A stretch of DNA of 59,540 bases from Methanospirillaceae archaeon (GTDB lineage Archaea > Halobacteriota > Methanomicrobia > Methanomicrobiales > Methanospirillaceae). Positions 18,302 through 27,799 of the stretch are shown piece after piece (position 1 is the stretch's first letter; each line of letters starts with the position of its first letter). The position numbers were made by a program, and so were the translations under genes. The stretch lies in contig JAFGOM010000061.1 of assembly GCA_016926505.1 (NCBI GenBank), positions 1 to 59,540 of the forward strand, given 5' to 3'. The notes below the pieces were generated by a model, which was not told the origin of the DNA, ran no database searches, and worked only from the letters and a program-made list of their open reading frames with translations.

Positions 18302-18662
18302 GTCAGTTCGCCATAAAGTCTGTGCTGATGGGGCCTTCATGAAGGAGTTCCTTCTCGATACACCGGTACCGGCAGAATTTTATGCCTATCTCGGCAATTT
18401 CGGACATATCGAGAAACTCATTAATGTCGGGGAGGACTTCTACAAGTTTGAGAAGCCGGACTGGTTCTCTATCAAGGGTTTTGCAGGGGATACTACCGTT
18501 GAAGTACGATTCAGGAAAGAGGTGATGGACCTGACGGTTGACTTTGTCTATCTCCTCTTCTCATCGTACCATGACGGGAAGGTTGATCTTTCTGCCCTGA
18601 AAAGAAGAGAACAGGCAATCGGAGAACGTGTCCGCAAGCATCTTCATGGGAGTCAGGAATAA
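18288..18662 (+). CDS. Conserved hypothetical protein next to cysteine desulfurase
   Basis: 124 aa from ATG 18288, which has GGAG ten bases before it inside the end of the desulfurase gene and overlaps that gene by 14 bp; an earlier ATG at 18264 has no such site. No family recognised. The protein is soluble, mixed alpha/beta, with blocks GAFMKEFLLDTPVPAEFYAY, NVGEDFYKFEKPDWFSIKGF and a long helical end. Translational coupling with the desulfurase suggests a related task, perhaps a sulfur-acceptor or accessory role, but a single cysteine near the start is the only candidate site. Confidence 0.75.
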   Translation: MRIIRSVRHKVCADGAFMKEFLLDTPVPAEFYAYLGNFGHIEKLINVGEDFYKFEKPDWFSIKGFAGDTTVEVRFRKEVMDLTVDFVYLLFSSYHDGKVDLSALKRREQAIGERVRKHLHGSQE

Positions 18663-18755
18663 AAAGAGAAGGAAAAAGGATATATCTTGATAAAAAAAGA
18701 TTCGATAGATCAGAAATATCAGATTCCGTGCCAATATTTCCTGTAAATCATACTG

Positions 18756-19865
18756 TTACGAACCGATACTATTCTTTTTCATATTCTGCCCCAGTGTATC
18801 AGCCGTCATCATCGCATCATAAACCATTCCGGATGTAACCGGGAAGGGCTCACTCTCCATGAATGAATCCGGCCCGCATGCCATCACAGAAACATTCATG
18901 AGATCCTCCCGGGTCAGTTTTGTCTCTGACAATTCGTCCAGAGTGACAGGTAATCCCACACTGGTGCAGAAGAGAAGTGCTTCTCTGATCTCTGCAGACG
19001 ATCTTTTTTCCAGAACGAGCTGAACAATAGAACCAAAAGCAACCAGTTCGCCATGATACCTGTGATGGCACTGCGGCAGCACGGTAAGACTGTTATAGAT
19101 AGAATGGGCACAGGCAAGGCCGTTGCTCTCAAAACCAACGCCGCTCAGATAGATATTCGCCTCGATAACATTTTCCAGTTCAGGGGAACATACCTGGTTC
19201 TCTGCAGATTGTCTGGCTTTTTGGCCGTCCCGGATAAGAATATCATAGCACAACCGTGCCAGTGCCAGCGAGGTGTTTGTTGAACTCCCACCAGCAAAAT
19301 TCTCATGACCTGATTTCGCATTTGCCCGTGCTTCGAAGTACGTTGATAATGCATCTCCCATACCAGCAACCAGAAACCTGACGGGAGCCCGGGCAATGAT
19401 ATCGGTATCCACAATCACTGCCAGCGGATTATCAGGGAGGAGAAGATTCCCGTCAAAAACGTGGTCCTCGGTGTAGGTAACCGATATTGCACTGGTCGGA
19501 GCATCGGTTGATGCGATCGTTGGTACCGAGATGACCGGACCACCTTCGTAAAATGCAACCCCTTTTGCCGTATCGAGGGTCTTGCCGCCACCGACTCCAA
19601 CCACGACCCTGCAGCCGTGTTCTTGATAAACCCTACGCAGACGATTTATCTCATTTCCGGTACATTCCCCGCAAAACTGTTCAAATACCAGTACTGCCCC
19701 TGACTGCGTAAAACTCTCAATAATCACTTCCTTTAAATTGGCAAACGCAAACCGGCACATGACAAAAAGAAACGGGCCGCCAAGTCGCGAGAGATGATCC
19801 TTTATCCGGAAGAGTTCCCCTGATCCCTGGATATACCGGGCCGGAGATGCAAGTACCTTTGACAT
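18756..19865 (-). CDS. gldA: Iron-containing alcohol dehydrogenase, glycerol dehydrogenase type
   Basis: 369 aa from ATG 19865, with AGAGGT upstream. The N-terminal Rossmann half has the NAD motif VVVGVGGGKTLDTAKG and the STDAPTS loop. The C-terminal helical half has the metal ligands of the group III dehydrogenases: GMGDALSTYFEA (Asp), CAHSIYNSL (His) and YHGELVAFG (His). The layout and length match GldA, which oxidises glycerol to dihydroxyacetone with NAD and Zn. The related sn-glycerol-1-phosphate dehydrogenase of archaeal lipid synthesis has a similar core, but sequence around the STDAPTS and HSIYN motifs favours GldA. Confidence 0.88.
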   Translation of the reverse strand: MSKVLASPARYIQGSGELFRIKDHLSRLGGPFLFVMCRFAFANLKEVIIESFTQSGAVLVFEQFCGECTGNEINRLRRVYQEHGCRVVVGVGGGKTLDTAKGVAFYEGGPVISVPTIASTDAPTSAISVTYTEDHVFDGNLLLPDNPLAVIVDTDIIARAPVRFLVAGMGDALSTYFEARANAKSGHENFAGGSSTNTSLALARLCYDILIRDGQKARQSAENQVCSPELENVIEANIYLSGVGFESNGLACAHSIYNSLTVLPQCHHRYHGELVAFGSIVQLVLEKRSSAEIREALLFCTSVGLPVTLDELSETKLTREDLMNVSVMACGPDSFMESEPFPVTSGMVYDAMMTADTLGQNMKKNSIGS

Positions 19866-20000
19866 CACCGGTACCTCTTGCCCTTCCGGTATTACTGTTT
19901 TTTCATTGGATGCTGCCCGGAGGTTTTACCAGAGCCACAAACTGGTTTTTTAGACAGAAAAGAGGTGTCAGTTTAATAGCATGTACTTCCAACCGGATGT

Positions 20001-20414
20001 ATGCGAGAGCCTGATGTCCCTGCTCTGAAACCCGAACATATCGCTCCCTGTGGCATGAACTGTGCTATCTGCCTCGCGTATCTCCGTCCTACAAAAAAGT
20101 GCCCGGGGTGCCGGGAAGATAGCAGGGATAAGGCAAAATCCTGCCAGTTGTGCATCATCCGTACCTGTCCGACAATCGAACACAATTCGTCTCACTTCTG
20201 TTATGAATGTGATGAGATGCCATGCAGACGATTGAAGCAACTGGATACAAGGTACCGTACAAAATACGGTATGAGCATGATTGAGAACTTAAAAGAGATA
20301 AAAGAGCAGGGAATGAGTACTTTTCTCTCTCAGCAGGCTGAAACATATACCTGCACAACCTGTGGTGGCCTTATCTGTGTTCACCGCTCATGTTGCCTTA
20401 CGTGTGATCCATAA
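20001..20414 (+). CDS. DUF3795 cysteine-rich protein
   Basis: 137 aa. The typical start HIAPCGMNCAICLAYLR, followed by KCPGC, SCQLCIIRTC and HFCYECDEMPC, is the DUF3795 pattern. Extra C-terminal cysteines (CTTCGGLICVHRSCCLTC) look like a second zinc or Fe-S knuckle. The function is unknown; the paired CxxC motifs suggest metal binding. Transcribed away from gldA across a 135-bp shared promoter region. Confidence 0.9.
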   Translation: MREPDVPALKPEHIAPCGMNCAICLAYLRPTKKCPGCREDSRDKAKSCQLCIIRTCPTIEHNSSHFCYECDEMPCRRLKQLDTRYRTKYGMSMIENLKEIKEQGMSTFLSQQAETYTCTTCGGLICVHRSCCLTCDP

Positions 20415-20522
20415 GACCTTCTGATGAGAACAGAGGTGTACCTGACCAGCCGATGGGGTCTGTCTTTTATTGTACCTGTCCTCGTGGGCCATCTAGCTCC
20501 CGGACGATATCCGGCTCCGGAG

Positions 20523-21531
20523 TTATCTCCGCAAATCAGCCATCCTGCCTGTTATATCGTCCTTTAAATATTTTCCAAATCCGGGATAGATCTGAATAAG
20601 GCTGAGATCAAACGGGACGCACACCCGTTGCAGGCGGACATGGTCTTTATCTTCTACCTGACAGGGGCGGATCCCGGTAAAGACAAAACCCGGCCGGATT
20701 CCGCGAGCAAAACGAGCAGTCCGGTAGCGGGCTGGGAAAGTGGCAGATCGAGACTCACAACTTCAGCACCTGCAAATTCCACCATGTCTTCTGCAACCCG
20801 CAGGATCTCAGGCCACTGGCGTTCATCAGCGTTGATAACGGTAATTATCCCTTTTTTCAGAGATCTGTCAAAAAAACCCGGTAATCCCCGGAAGAGTCTG
20901 CAGGAACAGGTCTGCCTATCGTGCACGGCTGGTGAAGATTCTCATAGATCCGGGTAATGATTGCACGGTAAAGATCAGGAACATATACGCAAATCGGAGA
21001 GGGAGGGGAGAGGTATTTGAAACAATGAAGGTATGACTCCCGCTGCTCTGGGATATCGTCACTGACAAGGGCCTTGAACATACGGGGAGGACATGCTGCA
21101 AGATCAAGACTGCACGGAACAAAGTCCCGCCGATAGAACGCCTTCTGGCTTTTATTATGACTGGTAACCGGGTTTGCCGAGAGACCAGAGAGACCCAGCT
21201 CGGCAGCCTTTGTAAAGATGGCTATCTTCAAGGAAGGTCATGATCCCTCGGCCCCGGTGTGCAGGAGAGACAGCAAGAAGAGCGACCTCAGCCATGGGAA
21301 CGGGCTTGGGCATGAGCAGGCCTGCGTGTCCTGCCAATTCTTTATCCTCACCGACGGCAACTAAATTGAAAAGGCGACCGCTGCTTATGAGTTCTAATAA
21401 CCTATCCGGCCGTTAGAAATCCTCATTTTTGTACGTGCATCCATACACCAGCCAGAAAAGCCGGGTAACCTGTTGTGCCTCCTCGTCACGCATCGCCCGA
21501 ATCTCATAGTGCTGGGGGGGAGCGGGAGTGA
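20523..21531 (-). pseudogene. GNAT-family acetyltransferase gene, broken by a stop and frameshifts
   Basis: Read on the minus strand the pieces give: HYEIRAMRDEEAQQVTRLFW ... YKNEDF, a TAA at 21413-21415 where a sense codon is expected before RPDRLLELISSGRL, then the acetyl-CoA loop AEVALLAVSPAHRGRGIM, a frame change near 21230, a long piece with NPVTSHNKSQKAFYRRDF and PPRMFKALVSDDIPEQ, another change near 20860 to KKGIITVINADERQWPE and VEFAGAEVVSLDLPLSQP, and last DHVRLQRVCVPFDLSL to a stop at 20523. Together they cover a whole ~330-residue protein of a methanogen family that I recall next to RsbW-like ATP-binding proteins. The nonsense codon argues against simple read error. Confidence 0.8.
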
Positions 21532-22002
21532 TCACATGTTCCTCCTGAACCGGTACTGGTTTTGTTGGTCTGGTAACTTCTTGACTTGAAAGAGGACTTT
21601 GCCCTGCTTTCCCAGATTCTCAAACCAGACTTCATCGACGCTATATCGGATAATCTGAAATCCCAGACCACGGGTATCGATATCCACGTCAGAATCGATA
21701 GCATACGAATACTCATATGGTGATTCGTGAAAAGGGATCTCCTCGTCGTGAAATGAGAGTACCATCTCGGTCGATGTAATTGTACCTTTTATGTGAATAT
21801 CTCCGGGTTTACAGTCAGGATATGCATGTTCAAGGATATTTACAAATGCTTCTTCAGAAGCAAGCTCAAGGTTGGAGAGAACCGTATCAGTAAAGCCGGC
21901 AATATGGCATAGTTCACGGATTTTTTTTGGAGAGGATACTAAAAATGGGTAAATTTCATTCTTCTGGTTATATCCCCGGATTACATCTGTCAATTCCCAC
22001 AT
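21532..22002 (-). CDS. RsbW-like ATP-binding protein (anti-sigma type serine kinase)
   Basis: 156 aa, one HATPase_c domain of the anti-sigma kinase kind. The N-box helix is intact (NLELASEEAFVNILEHAY, Glu and Asn present), the D loop reads FHDEEIPFH, and the G2 region is DTRGLGFQIIRYSVDEVWF, so ATP binding is likely. Such kinases phosphorylate STAS proteins, and the STAS gene at 12696 is the only candidate partner in the window. Its stop coincides with the start of the broken GNAT gene, which was probably co-translated. Divergent from clpB. Confidence 0.88.
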   Translation of the reverse strand: MWELTDVIRGYNQKNEIYPFLVSSPKKIRELCHIAGFTDTVLSNLELASEEAFVNILEHAYPDCKPGDIHIKGTITSTEMVLSFHDEEIPFHESPYEYSYAIDSDVDIDTRGLGFQIIRYSVDEVWFENLGKQGKVLFQVKKLPDQQNQYRFRRNM

Positions 22003-22106
22003 CTACCCGGGCATACTTTTTGGGAAGCGTGGGTAAAGTATTTGAGACAAAAAAGCATTATATCGAGTAAGAACAGCAATTACAAAAACATCAACAGGTA
22101 TCAATC

Positions 22107-24698
22107 ATGAATCTTAACAATTATACCATTAAATCCCAGGAGGCTATCCAGAAAGCAATGGAGATTGCCACGGGAAAACAGAACCAGGCGATTGAGACAT
22201 CACATATATTAAAAGGGATGCTTATCGTTGATGAGAATGTCATCCCGTACCTGTTAAAGAAACTCAATGTGCATATCGACAATTGTACCCAGGCTCTGGA
22301 CCGGATCGTTGAGTCATTACCCAAAGTCACCGGTGGAGAACCGTACCTCTCGCAGGATGCGACGAGAGCCCTTCAGAAAGCAACGGGCTTCTCCCAGGAG
22401 TTCAAGGATGATTTTGTCTCGATTGAGCACCTCCTTCTGGGAATTCTTTCGGGTAACGACGCCACCTCACGGCTTTTAAAACAGAACGGAGTCACTGATA
22501 AAGACTTAAAGACTGCTATTAAGCAGCTCAGGAAAGGCTCGACTGCAAGCAGCCAGAATGCAGAAGGAACCTACAACTCCTTAAACCAGTATGCCCGTAA
22601 CTTAAACGATCTGGCCGGTAGCGGGAAACTGGATCCGGTTATCGGTCGTAATGACGAGATCCGGAGGGTTCTGCAGATCCTCTCGAGGAGAACAAAGAAC
22701 AATCCGATCCTTATCGGGGAGCCGGGGGTAGGAAAAACCGCCATTGCTGAAGGTCTGGCCCACCGGATAATCGACGGAGATGTGCCTGATAACCTCAAAA
22801 CCAAGCAGATCTACTCCCTTGACATGGGAGCCCTTATCGCCGGTGCCAAATACAAGGGAGAATTTGAAGAACGACTCAAGGGCGTCGTGAAAGAGGTGAT
22901 ATCAGCCGAAGGGGAGATCATCCTTTTTATCGACGAGATCCATACCCTGGTCGGAGCGGGTGCCAGCGAAGGAGCGATGGACGCAGCCAATATCTTAAAA
23001 CCAGCCCTCTCAAGGGGAGAACTGCATGTCATCGGTGCAACCACGCTTAAGGAGTACCAGAAGTACTTTGAGAAGGACAAGGCACTGGAACGACGGTTCC
23101 AGCCTGTGATGGTCAATGAACCTGATATGCTTGATGCAATATCGATCCTTCGCGGAATAAAAGAGAAGTACGAGACCCACCACCATGTCAGGATCAAGGA
23201 TGAGGCCATTATTGCCGCTGTTGAACTCTCTCAGAGATACATTTCTGACCGGTTCCTGCCTGACAAGGCTATCGACTTGATAGACGAAGCTGCGGCAAAA
23301 CTCAGGCTCGAGATTAACTCGGTACCAGAAGAACTCGAGATAATCGAGAGGAAGTTTCGCCAGCTCGAGATAGAAAGGGAGGCGATAAAACGGGAGAAAG
23401 ACCAGGGGAAACTGGATCACCTAAACGAGGAGATCGGAAACCTGACCGAGGAGAGAAACCGCCTAAAGGCTAAATGGCAGTCTGAAAAAGATATTGTCGA
23501 AAAGATCCAGCTTCAGAAAAATGAGATCGAGAACCAGAAGTTCGAGGCAGAGAGTGCCAACCGCCGTGGAGATCTTGGGAAGGTGGCCGAGATCCGTTAT
23601 GGCCGCATTCCTGATATCGAGAAGAAGATACACGAGTTCGAGGAGAACCTGAGCCTGCTGCAGAAGGATTCTGCGATGGTAAACGAGGAAGTAGATGCCG
23701 AGGAGGTTGCCGAGGTGGTCTCACGCTGGACCGGGATTCCCGTCAGCAGGATGCTGCAGAGTGAAAAGCAGAAACTCTTAAGCCTTGAGGCCGAACTTCA
23801 CAAGCGGGTCGTCGGTCAGGATGAGGCGATTGAGGCGGTATCTGATGCAATCCGCAGGAGTCGGGCCGGGCTTCAGGACACGAAACGTCCTATCGGGTCA
23901 TTTATCTTCCTCGGTACAACCGGGGTGGGAAAGACAGAACTTGCAAAGGCTCTCGCTGAGTTCTTATTCAACAACGAGAACAGCATGGTGCGTATCGATA
24001 TGTCTGAGTACCAGGAACGGCATACCGTATCCCGGCTGGTCGGGGCACCCCCGGGATACATCGGGTACGAAGAGAGCGGGCAGCTGACTGAAGCGGTCCG
24101 GAGAAAACCGTACTCTGTCGTACTGCTTGATGAGATAGAAAAGGCCCACCCCGATGTCTTTAACATCCTGCTCCAGGTTCTTGACGATGGTCGTCTTACC
24201 GATAATAAGGGCAGAACCGTTGATTTCAAGAATACCATCATCATCATGACATCAAACATCGGTTCCCCTATCATCCAGGAGAATCTGGAGAACGTGACTG
24301 ATACGAACAGGGATGAGGTGTATGACCAGACACGGGAGCAGGTCTTTGATCTCTTAAAAAAGACCATCAGGCCTGAGTTCCTCAACCGGATTGACGAGGT
24401 CATCATGTTCAGTCCGCTCACCATGGATGAGATAGAGACGGTTGTCAGGCTCCAGCTGGGATATGTTCAGAAGATGCTACTAAAAAATGAGGTCAGATTT
24501 ACTGCAACAGAGAACGCAATCCGTTTTATCGCCACGCTGGGCTTTGACCCCCAGTTCGGTGCCCGTCCCATAAAGCGGGTTATCCAGAAAAATCTTTTAA
24601 ATGAACTCTCAAAGATGATTCTCGAGGGAATAGTCAGGAAAGAGGAGGAGATCGTGGTTGATGAGAAGGATGGAAAATTAATCTTTAAAAACCGGTGA
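22107..24698 (+). CDS. clpB: ClpB disaggregase (Hsp100)
   Basis: 863 aa, full length. Order: N-terminal Clp repeat domain (residues ~1-150), AAA-1 with Walker A GEPGVGKT near 204-211 and Walker [16 protein letters not shown], a long coiled-coil middle domain (~400-530, rich in E/K/L), and AAA-2 with GTTGVGKT near 603-610, [16 protein letters not shown] and the sensor/arginine region [11 protein letters not shown]. The middle domain separates ClpB from ClpA/ClpC, and no IGF/L loop for ClpP binding is seen. It extracts and refolds aggregated protein with DnaK. ClpB is patchy in archaea and usually thought acquired from bacteria. A TATA-like CATTATATC lies about 45 bp upstream. Confidence 0.97.
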   Translation: MNLNNYTIKSQEAIQKAMEIATGKQNQAIETSHILKGMLIVDENVIPYLLKKLNVHIDNCTQALDRIVESLPKVTGGEPYLSQDATRALQKATGFSQEFKDDFVSIEHLLLGILSGNDATSRLLKQNGVTDKDLKTAIKQLRKGSTASSQNAEGTYNSLNQYARNLNDLAGSGKLDPVIGRNDEIRRVLQILSRRTKNNPILIGEPGVGKTAIAEGLAHRIIDGDVPDNLKTKQIYSLDMGALIAGAKYKGEFEERLKGVVKEVISAEGEIILFIDEIHTLVGAGASEGAMDAANILKPALSRGELHVIGATTLKEYQKYFEKDKALERRFQPVMVNEPDMLDAISILRGIKEKYETHHHVRIKDEAIIAAVELSQRYISDRFLPDKAIDLIDEAAAKLRLEINSVPEELEIIERKFRQLEIEREAIKREKDQGKLDHLNEEIGNLTEERNRLKAKWQSEKDIVEKIQLQKNEIENQKFEAESANRRGDLGKVAEIRYGRIPDIEKKIHEFEENLSLLQKDSAMVNEEVDAEEVAEVVSRWTGIPVSRMLQSEKQKLLSLEAELHKRVVGQDEAIEAVSDAIRRSRAGLQDTKRPIGSFIFLGTTGVGKTELAKALAEFLFNNENSMVRIDMSEYQERHTVSRLVGAPPGYIGYEESGQLTEAVRRKPYSVVLLDEIEKAHPDVFNILLQVLDDGRLTDNKGRTVDFKNTIIIMTSNIGSPIIQENLENVTDTNRDEVYDQTREQVFDLLKKTIRPEFLNRIDEVIMFSPLTMDEIETVVRLQLGYVQKMLLKNEVRFTATENAIRFIATLGFDPQFGARPIKRVIQKNLLNELSKMILEGIVRKEEEIVVDEKDGKLIFKNR

Positions 24699-24772
24699 TC
24701 CTGATGTCAGTCGGATAATCACAATGCTTGTTTCTCATACATCCTTTTTTCAGGAAAAACGCCCAATTATCT

Positions 24773-27574
24773 TTATTCTGATACCCTAAACCGCCATTTG
24801 CCTTTCGGCACCTGTATCTCAAATCGTGCTCCTTTCCCGAACTCACCTGTCTCTTCAATGACAATTCCGGTAATATCCAGGATCTCCCGTGAAAGATTAA
24901 GCCCGAACCCGGTATGTTTGAAATATTCGCGCCTGAAAATTTTTGTCTTAAACTCATCCGGGATCCCGACTCCGTTGTCTTCACAGATGATGGTATATCC
25001 CTCATCCCTTTCCCATCCAGAAAACCGGATTTCGGTAAGTGTTTCACCGTATCGCCTTGCATTGTCAATCAGGTTGTAAAAAACCTTCTGTAAGAGTGGA
25101 TCTGCAAAGATCTCAACCCCGGACATATCCACATGTACCTGTATCGGGCTGATATCAATTAATTGACCTGCTTTTGTTATCACCGTACAGAGATCCTGCC
25201 AGACGGGTGTGTGAACCCCGATATCCTCGTAATCCCTGGTAAATGCTATCTGTCGTTTAATATTATCGGTAGATGAAAAAACCTTCCCGATATAGGTGCG
25301 GATTTCAGGATTTAATTCTGATTCTTTTACCAATTCAAGATAACCCAGAATAATCTGGATCTCATTATTGATATCATGCCGGGTGATGCTTGACAACAGG
25401 TTGAGTTTATGGTTTGCCTGTCTGAGAGCTTCTTCTATTTGGTTACGCTCAGTAACATCCTGGATAATCGAATGGAGAAATTTTTTCCCTTTCACAGAAA
25501 TAGGACCGCTGAAAACCTCAACATCTCTGATATCTCCATCTCTTTTCCGATGTTTAAATAGAAAAACTGCCCCTTTCTTCTCAACTGCATGATCCATATC
25601 TTTTCTGATAGAATCAGGATCTGCGACATTGATCTCACAAATTCGCATCTGAGTTAATTCCTCGTGAGTATACCCGTAATACCTGATTGCAGCAGTATTT
25701 GCATCAATGATACAGCCATCCCGAGGATCGATGATGAACATGACCGCATTATTGATCTCAAACATATCGCGATACCTCTTCTCGCTCTCTTGTAATGCTT
25801 CTTCAGCCTGCTTGCGTTGGGTAATATCCTGAACCTGAACAAGGAATCCGGTACTATCATCAGGCTTACCTCCCAACGGAGTGATGAGCACATCAAGCCA
25901 GATTATTCCTTCCCTGCTGGTCGGATACAGGTTATTCACTTTAACCTTTCCAAAATCAAACGGCACCGGATAGTGAGTTGATTCTCCCTGACGGAGTTTT
26001 TCTTTGTTCTCATCGCTGAGATTCGGATCGGAAAAAAGAGAGAATGTTCGGATCGAATCGATATCCCGAACGCCGAATAAATCAAGGCACGCCGGATTAA
26101 CATCCACTAAAGCACCATCTTCATCATAGAGTTCTATGGCGATGGGAGACTGATCATATATTGCATGGTATCGTTCTTCGCTCTCTCTGAGATCTTTTTC
26201 TCTCTGTTTGCGTTCAGCAATCTCCTTTGTTAAATCTTTATTTAACGCTAATAACTGGGCTGTGCGTTCACGAACCTGCATTTCGAGTTCGTCTTCTCCC
26301 CGCTTCCTGTCAGTGATATCATGAGCAAAAACTGCAACACCAATTATTTCGTCTCCGCTCCTGACAGGAGTGTATGTCACCTGGAAAAATTGACGAGATT
26401 CCGTTTCTGTTCCTGAATATAACTCTATTACATATTCTTTTCCGGATAATGCCTGATCAAGATTATCTCTTTTGGTTATTGGGTCTTGTGGGACTGATAT
26501 GTAATCAAAAATACATTTTCCGTTTTCTATATCTGCTCCGTACGATTCCTTCATAAAAACAGCATGTGCCCGATTAAAACTGGTATACCGATATGTACGA
26601 TCTATCGAGAAAATAGGGGTATTCGTGCTGTTAATGATATCACGCAGGGTAGAATACTGCTCTTTTGCAATCTTCTCTGCTGTTTTTCTTCCTGTTAATT
26701 CTCTTCGTATGGTGCCTACCCAGATAACAGCAATGATAAATAAGAGAATTAAAATGAAAATAATAACCCGATAATATCCTTCTGTAATCTGTTGTTGTGT
26801 CTGAAAAACACCCTCTGTCGGTCTCCAGGTGTCAATTATCTTCTGGTACGTGCCATCATTTCTGATAACCTGCAGTGCATGGTTAATTTCATGTAACAGT
26901 TTCGTATTTCCTTTCCTGACCGCTATTTTTGAGTACGAAGAAGCGATGGGTGCCCCGGATATCTTTACATCCCGGATATTATTCTTTGACAGAATATAGG
27001 ATCCAACCCGGTCATCCACAACAACTGCATCAAGAGTACCATTGTGCAGCTGTCTGAATCCCTCATAAAAATCAGGAATCGGTGAGATGATAATATCAGG
27101 ATCCTTCTTTATAATCTGAATGGGTAGACCTTTCGATTCAACACCGACCCGTTTTCCCCGGAGACTTGAAATATCTGACAGACCTATGGTATCTGACCGG
27201 GTAAATATGGAGAAACGTGATTCGAGCAGATTATCTGAAAAATCATACATTTTCAACCGCTCTTCTGTCGGGTTTATCTGGATGAGGGCATCTGCACTGC
27301 CTTGTGCTACGAGTGACTGGGCCTCTGACCAGTTCATGGCTTTGATCTCAATTTCTTGTGACAAATAAGGCGCAAGAGCATTGACCAAATCAACAGCGAC
27401 TCCTTTTGTTATATTGTCTTCTACATATATAACCGGAGCAATATTTTCATTCCCAAGAAAGAGGAGGGGAGTATTGCCAGATATAATACCTGATGTCGGT
27501 GTCATATCAGCAAAAGTTGCAATGACTACAGTAATGAACAGCAAAAAAAAGAATATCCACTGCAGATCCTTCAT
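24773..27574 (-). CDS. Hybrid sensor: periplasmic binding domain, PAS repeats and histidine kinase
   Basis: 933 aa. A signal/anchor helix (residues 7-22) is followed by an SBP_bac_3 domain outside the cell (~35-255, with VAVDLVNALAPYLSQEIEIKA and LRGKRVGVESKG), a membrane helix (~268-290), then three PAS domains inside (~310-425, 475-590, 605-725) linked by coiled coils. The phospho-acceptor helix has the unusual form SITRHDINNEIQIILGYLEL (His near 731), and the HATPase end has NLIDNARRYG (N-box), CEDNGVGIP and GFGLNLSREILD. It probably binds an amino acid-like solute outside and phosphorylates an unknown regulator. The C-terminal half is strongly like the kinase at 27800. No receiver gene is adjacent. 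Confidence 0.92.
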   Translation of the reverse strand: MKDLQWIFFFLLFITVVIATFADMTPTSGIISGNTPLLFLGNENIAPVIYVEDNITKGVAVDLVNALAPYLSQEIEIKAMNWSEAQSLVAQGSADALIQINPTEERLKMYDFSDNLLESRFSIFTRSDTIGLSDISSLRGKRVGVESKGLPIQIIKKDPDIIISPIPDFYEGFRQLHNGTLDAVVVDDRVGSYILSKNNIRDVKISGAPIASSYSKIAVRKGNTKLLHEINHALQVIRNDGTYQKIIDTWRPTEGVFQTQQQITEGYYRVIIFILILLFIIAVIWVGTIRRELTGRKTAEKIAKEQYSTLRDIINSTNTPIFSIDRTYRYTSFNRAHAVFMKESYGADIENGKCIFDYISVPQDPITKRDNLDQALSGKEYVIELYSGTETESRQFFQVTYTPVRSGDEIIGVAVFAHDITDRKRGEDELEMQVRERTAQLLALNKDLTKEIAERKQREKDLRESEERYHAIYDQSPIAIELYDEDGALVDVNPACLDLFGVRDIDSIRTFSLFSDPNLSDENKEKLRQGESTHYPVPFDFGKVKVNNLYPTSREGIIWLDVLITPLGGKPDDSTGFLVQVQDITQRKQAEEALQESEKRYRDMFEINNAVMFIIDPRDGCIIDANTAAIRYYGYTHEELTQMRICEINVADPDSIRKDMDHAVEKKGAVFLFKHRKRDGDIRDVEVFSGPISVKGKKFLHSIIQDVTERNQIEEALRQANHKLNLLSSITRHDINNEIQIILGYLELVKESELNPEIRTYIGKVFSSTDNIKRQIAFTRDYEDIGVHTPVWQDLCTVITKAGQLIDISPIQVHVDMSGVEIFADPLLQKVFYNLIDNARRYGETLTEIRFSGWERDEGYTIICEDNGVGIPDEFKTKIFRREYFKHTGFGLNLSREILDITGIVIEETGEFGKGARFEIQVPKGKWRFRVSE

Positions 27575-27799
27575 TGATACACCTTTTTTTTCATTAATTA
27601 TCGTCCTCTAAAAACGAACGCTAACCAGATACAACTTCAATTTTATGTAAGGATTATTGGCATTTATGAATTTCACAAAAAATGTTTTATATTTTGTAAC
27701 GGTTCGGATATCTGATAATCATTCCCTTCCTTCCCATATGGATTAGTATCGATGCAGGTAAGAGAAAATAGTATCTTTTTCATACTCTCTCATCAGGAT

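Noticed and set aside
23873-24424. 183-codon minus-strand frame
   Set aside because: Antisense shadow of clpB with low-complexity serine-rich translation.
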